Shown here piece after piece: positions 4,932 through 5,367 of a stretch of DNA of 5,367 nucleotides; position 1 is the first letter of the stretch; each line of letters starts with the position of its first letter. A program made the position numbers and the translations under genes. The notes beneath the pieces were generated by a model. That model was not told where the DNA came from. It searched no databases and worked only from the letters and a program-made list of their open reading frames with translations. This DNA comes from Acidimicrobiia bacterium (GTDB lineage: Bacteria > Actinomycetota > Acidimicrobiia > IMCC26256 > PALSA-555): assembly GCA_022865365.1 (NCBI GenBank), contig JALHSW010000396.1, positions 1-5,367 on the forward strand. The letters are read 5' to 3'.

Positions 4932-5367
4932 ATGATCGGTTCGAGGCGAGGGTTCATGTCGGTGGCCCTGGTTGTCGCGATTTCGGCGTTGGCGCTCACC
5001 ACCCAGGCCGGCGCGCAGGCGCCCCGGGCAGCGACCAACGGGGCGGTCGAGTACGTCGGCGTCGTCACCGGTGTCGCGCCCTACATCGACGACGTTCCCC
5101 AGCCCGACGCGTACTTCATCGCCATCACCGTCAACAACGCGGGTGGGGTCGACGCGTACACCTGCGACGGATTCGGCGGTGTCGCGTCGTTCAGCGGCCT
5201 GTTGGATCAGGGCAAGGTCGCGCTGACATCGGACGACGGGCAGGCGCAGCTCACGGCGAGCGTCGCGGGCCGGAAGGCGACCGGCGAGCTCACGATCGAG
5301 GGGACGGCATACCCGTTCGGGTTGAAGCAGGCCAACGGCGTGGGTGGGCTCTACACGGTGGGCGTGA
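4932..5367 (+). CDS. Exported beta-rich protein with Tat-like signal peptide (3' partial)
   Basis: The frame from ATG 4932 stays open to the window end, giving 145 residues of a longer or just-ending protein. Residues 1-30 form a signal peptide: a basic start with SRRGFMS (4-10), close to the twin-arginine consensus SRRxFLK, then a hydrophobic core VALVVAISALAL (11-22) and AGA or AQA cleavage choices after residue 28 or 30. Sec export is also possible. The mature part (about 39-145) is rich in short beta strands and contains AYTCDG (75-80), GLLDQGKVALTSDDG (89-103), TGELTIEG (117-124) and GGLYTVG (138-144). This pattern of alternating strands with a central Cys and a final GLY recalls a domain often seen in secreted actinobacterial proteins, but no named family or function is recognised. 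It follows the propeller gene by 38 bases and may be co-transcribed or separately controlled by the hairpins upstream. Confidence 0.82.
   Translation, partial: MIGSRRGFMSVALVVAISALALTTQAGAQAPRAATNGAVEYVGVVTGVAPYIDDVPQPDAYFIAITVNNAGGVDAYTCDGFGGVASFSGLLDQGKVALTSDDGQAQLTASVAGRKATGELTIEGTAYPFGLKQANGVGGLYTVGV

Noticed and set aside
4972..5226. Plus-strand frame of 84 codons inside the exported-protein gene
   Set aside because: It is Arg/Ser/Thr-rich shadow sequence in another frame; the 4932 frame has a ribosome site and a signal peptide.

Overview
The window is GC-rich bacterial DNA, all of it read on the plus strand and tightly packed. The strong G/C third-position bias, the leaderless-type start of the first complete gene (TAGCCT seven bases before the ATG), the GTG and TTG starts, and the gene mix (CMD-family protein, SDR, SRPBCC, sulfatase) suggest a high-GC actinobacterium, possibly of the Acidimicrobiia type. 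The lineage is an inference from style, not from a marker gene.

Layout. Bases 1-141 hold the C-terminal end of a protein with a CxxC-x10-CxxC zinc ribbon. A 67-base gap with a weak hairpin and a leaderless promoter leads to a carboxymuconolactone-decarboxylase/AhpD-fold gene (209-769). After a 78-base gap with a possible -10 element and a clear Shine-Dalgarno, a compact gene run begins: an SDR-fold protein (848-1609), an SRPBCC protein (1623-2039, TTG start), a C-type sulfatase (2039-3607) and a beta-propeller-like protein of unknown function (3604-4893). The last three genes touch or overlap (13-base gap, 1-base overlap, 4-base overlap), so they are probably translated from one message with the SDR gene. 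After 38 bases holding two mutually exclusive hairpins comes the start of an exported protein with a Tat-like signal peptide (4932 to beyond the window end).

The most interesting gene is the SDR at 848-1609. It has lost the glycine-rich cofactor motif and carries Ser-x12-Tyr-x3-Arg in place of the usual Tyr-x3-Lys. That is the signature of halohydrin dehalogenases, which use the SDR fold without NAD(P) to turn vicinal haloalcohols into epoxides. The cofactor-site segment, the tail and the order of motifs resemble HheB and HheA as remembered. One residue of the published nucleophile-pocket motif (Thr) is Ala here, so it may be a divergent dehalogenase or a related non-dehalogenating branch.

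How the genes may work together: the SDR/dehalogenase-like enzyme, the SRPBCC lipid/polyketide-binding-fold protein and the cytoplasmic sulfatase look like a small catabolic operon that strips substituents (halide, sulfate) from a hydrophobic substrate. The substrate is unknown and the pathway is inferred only from gene order. No mobile elements, CRISPR arrays, tRNA or rRNA genes were seen, and no gap without a gene exceeds 80 bases.
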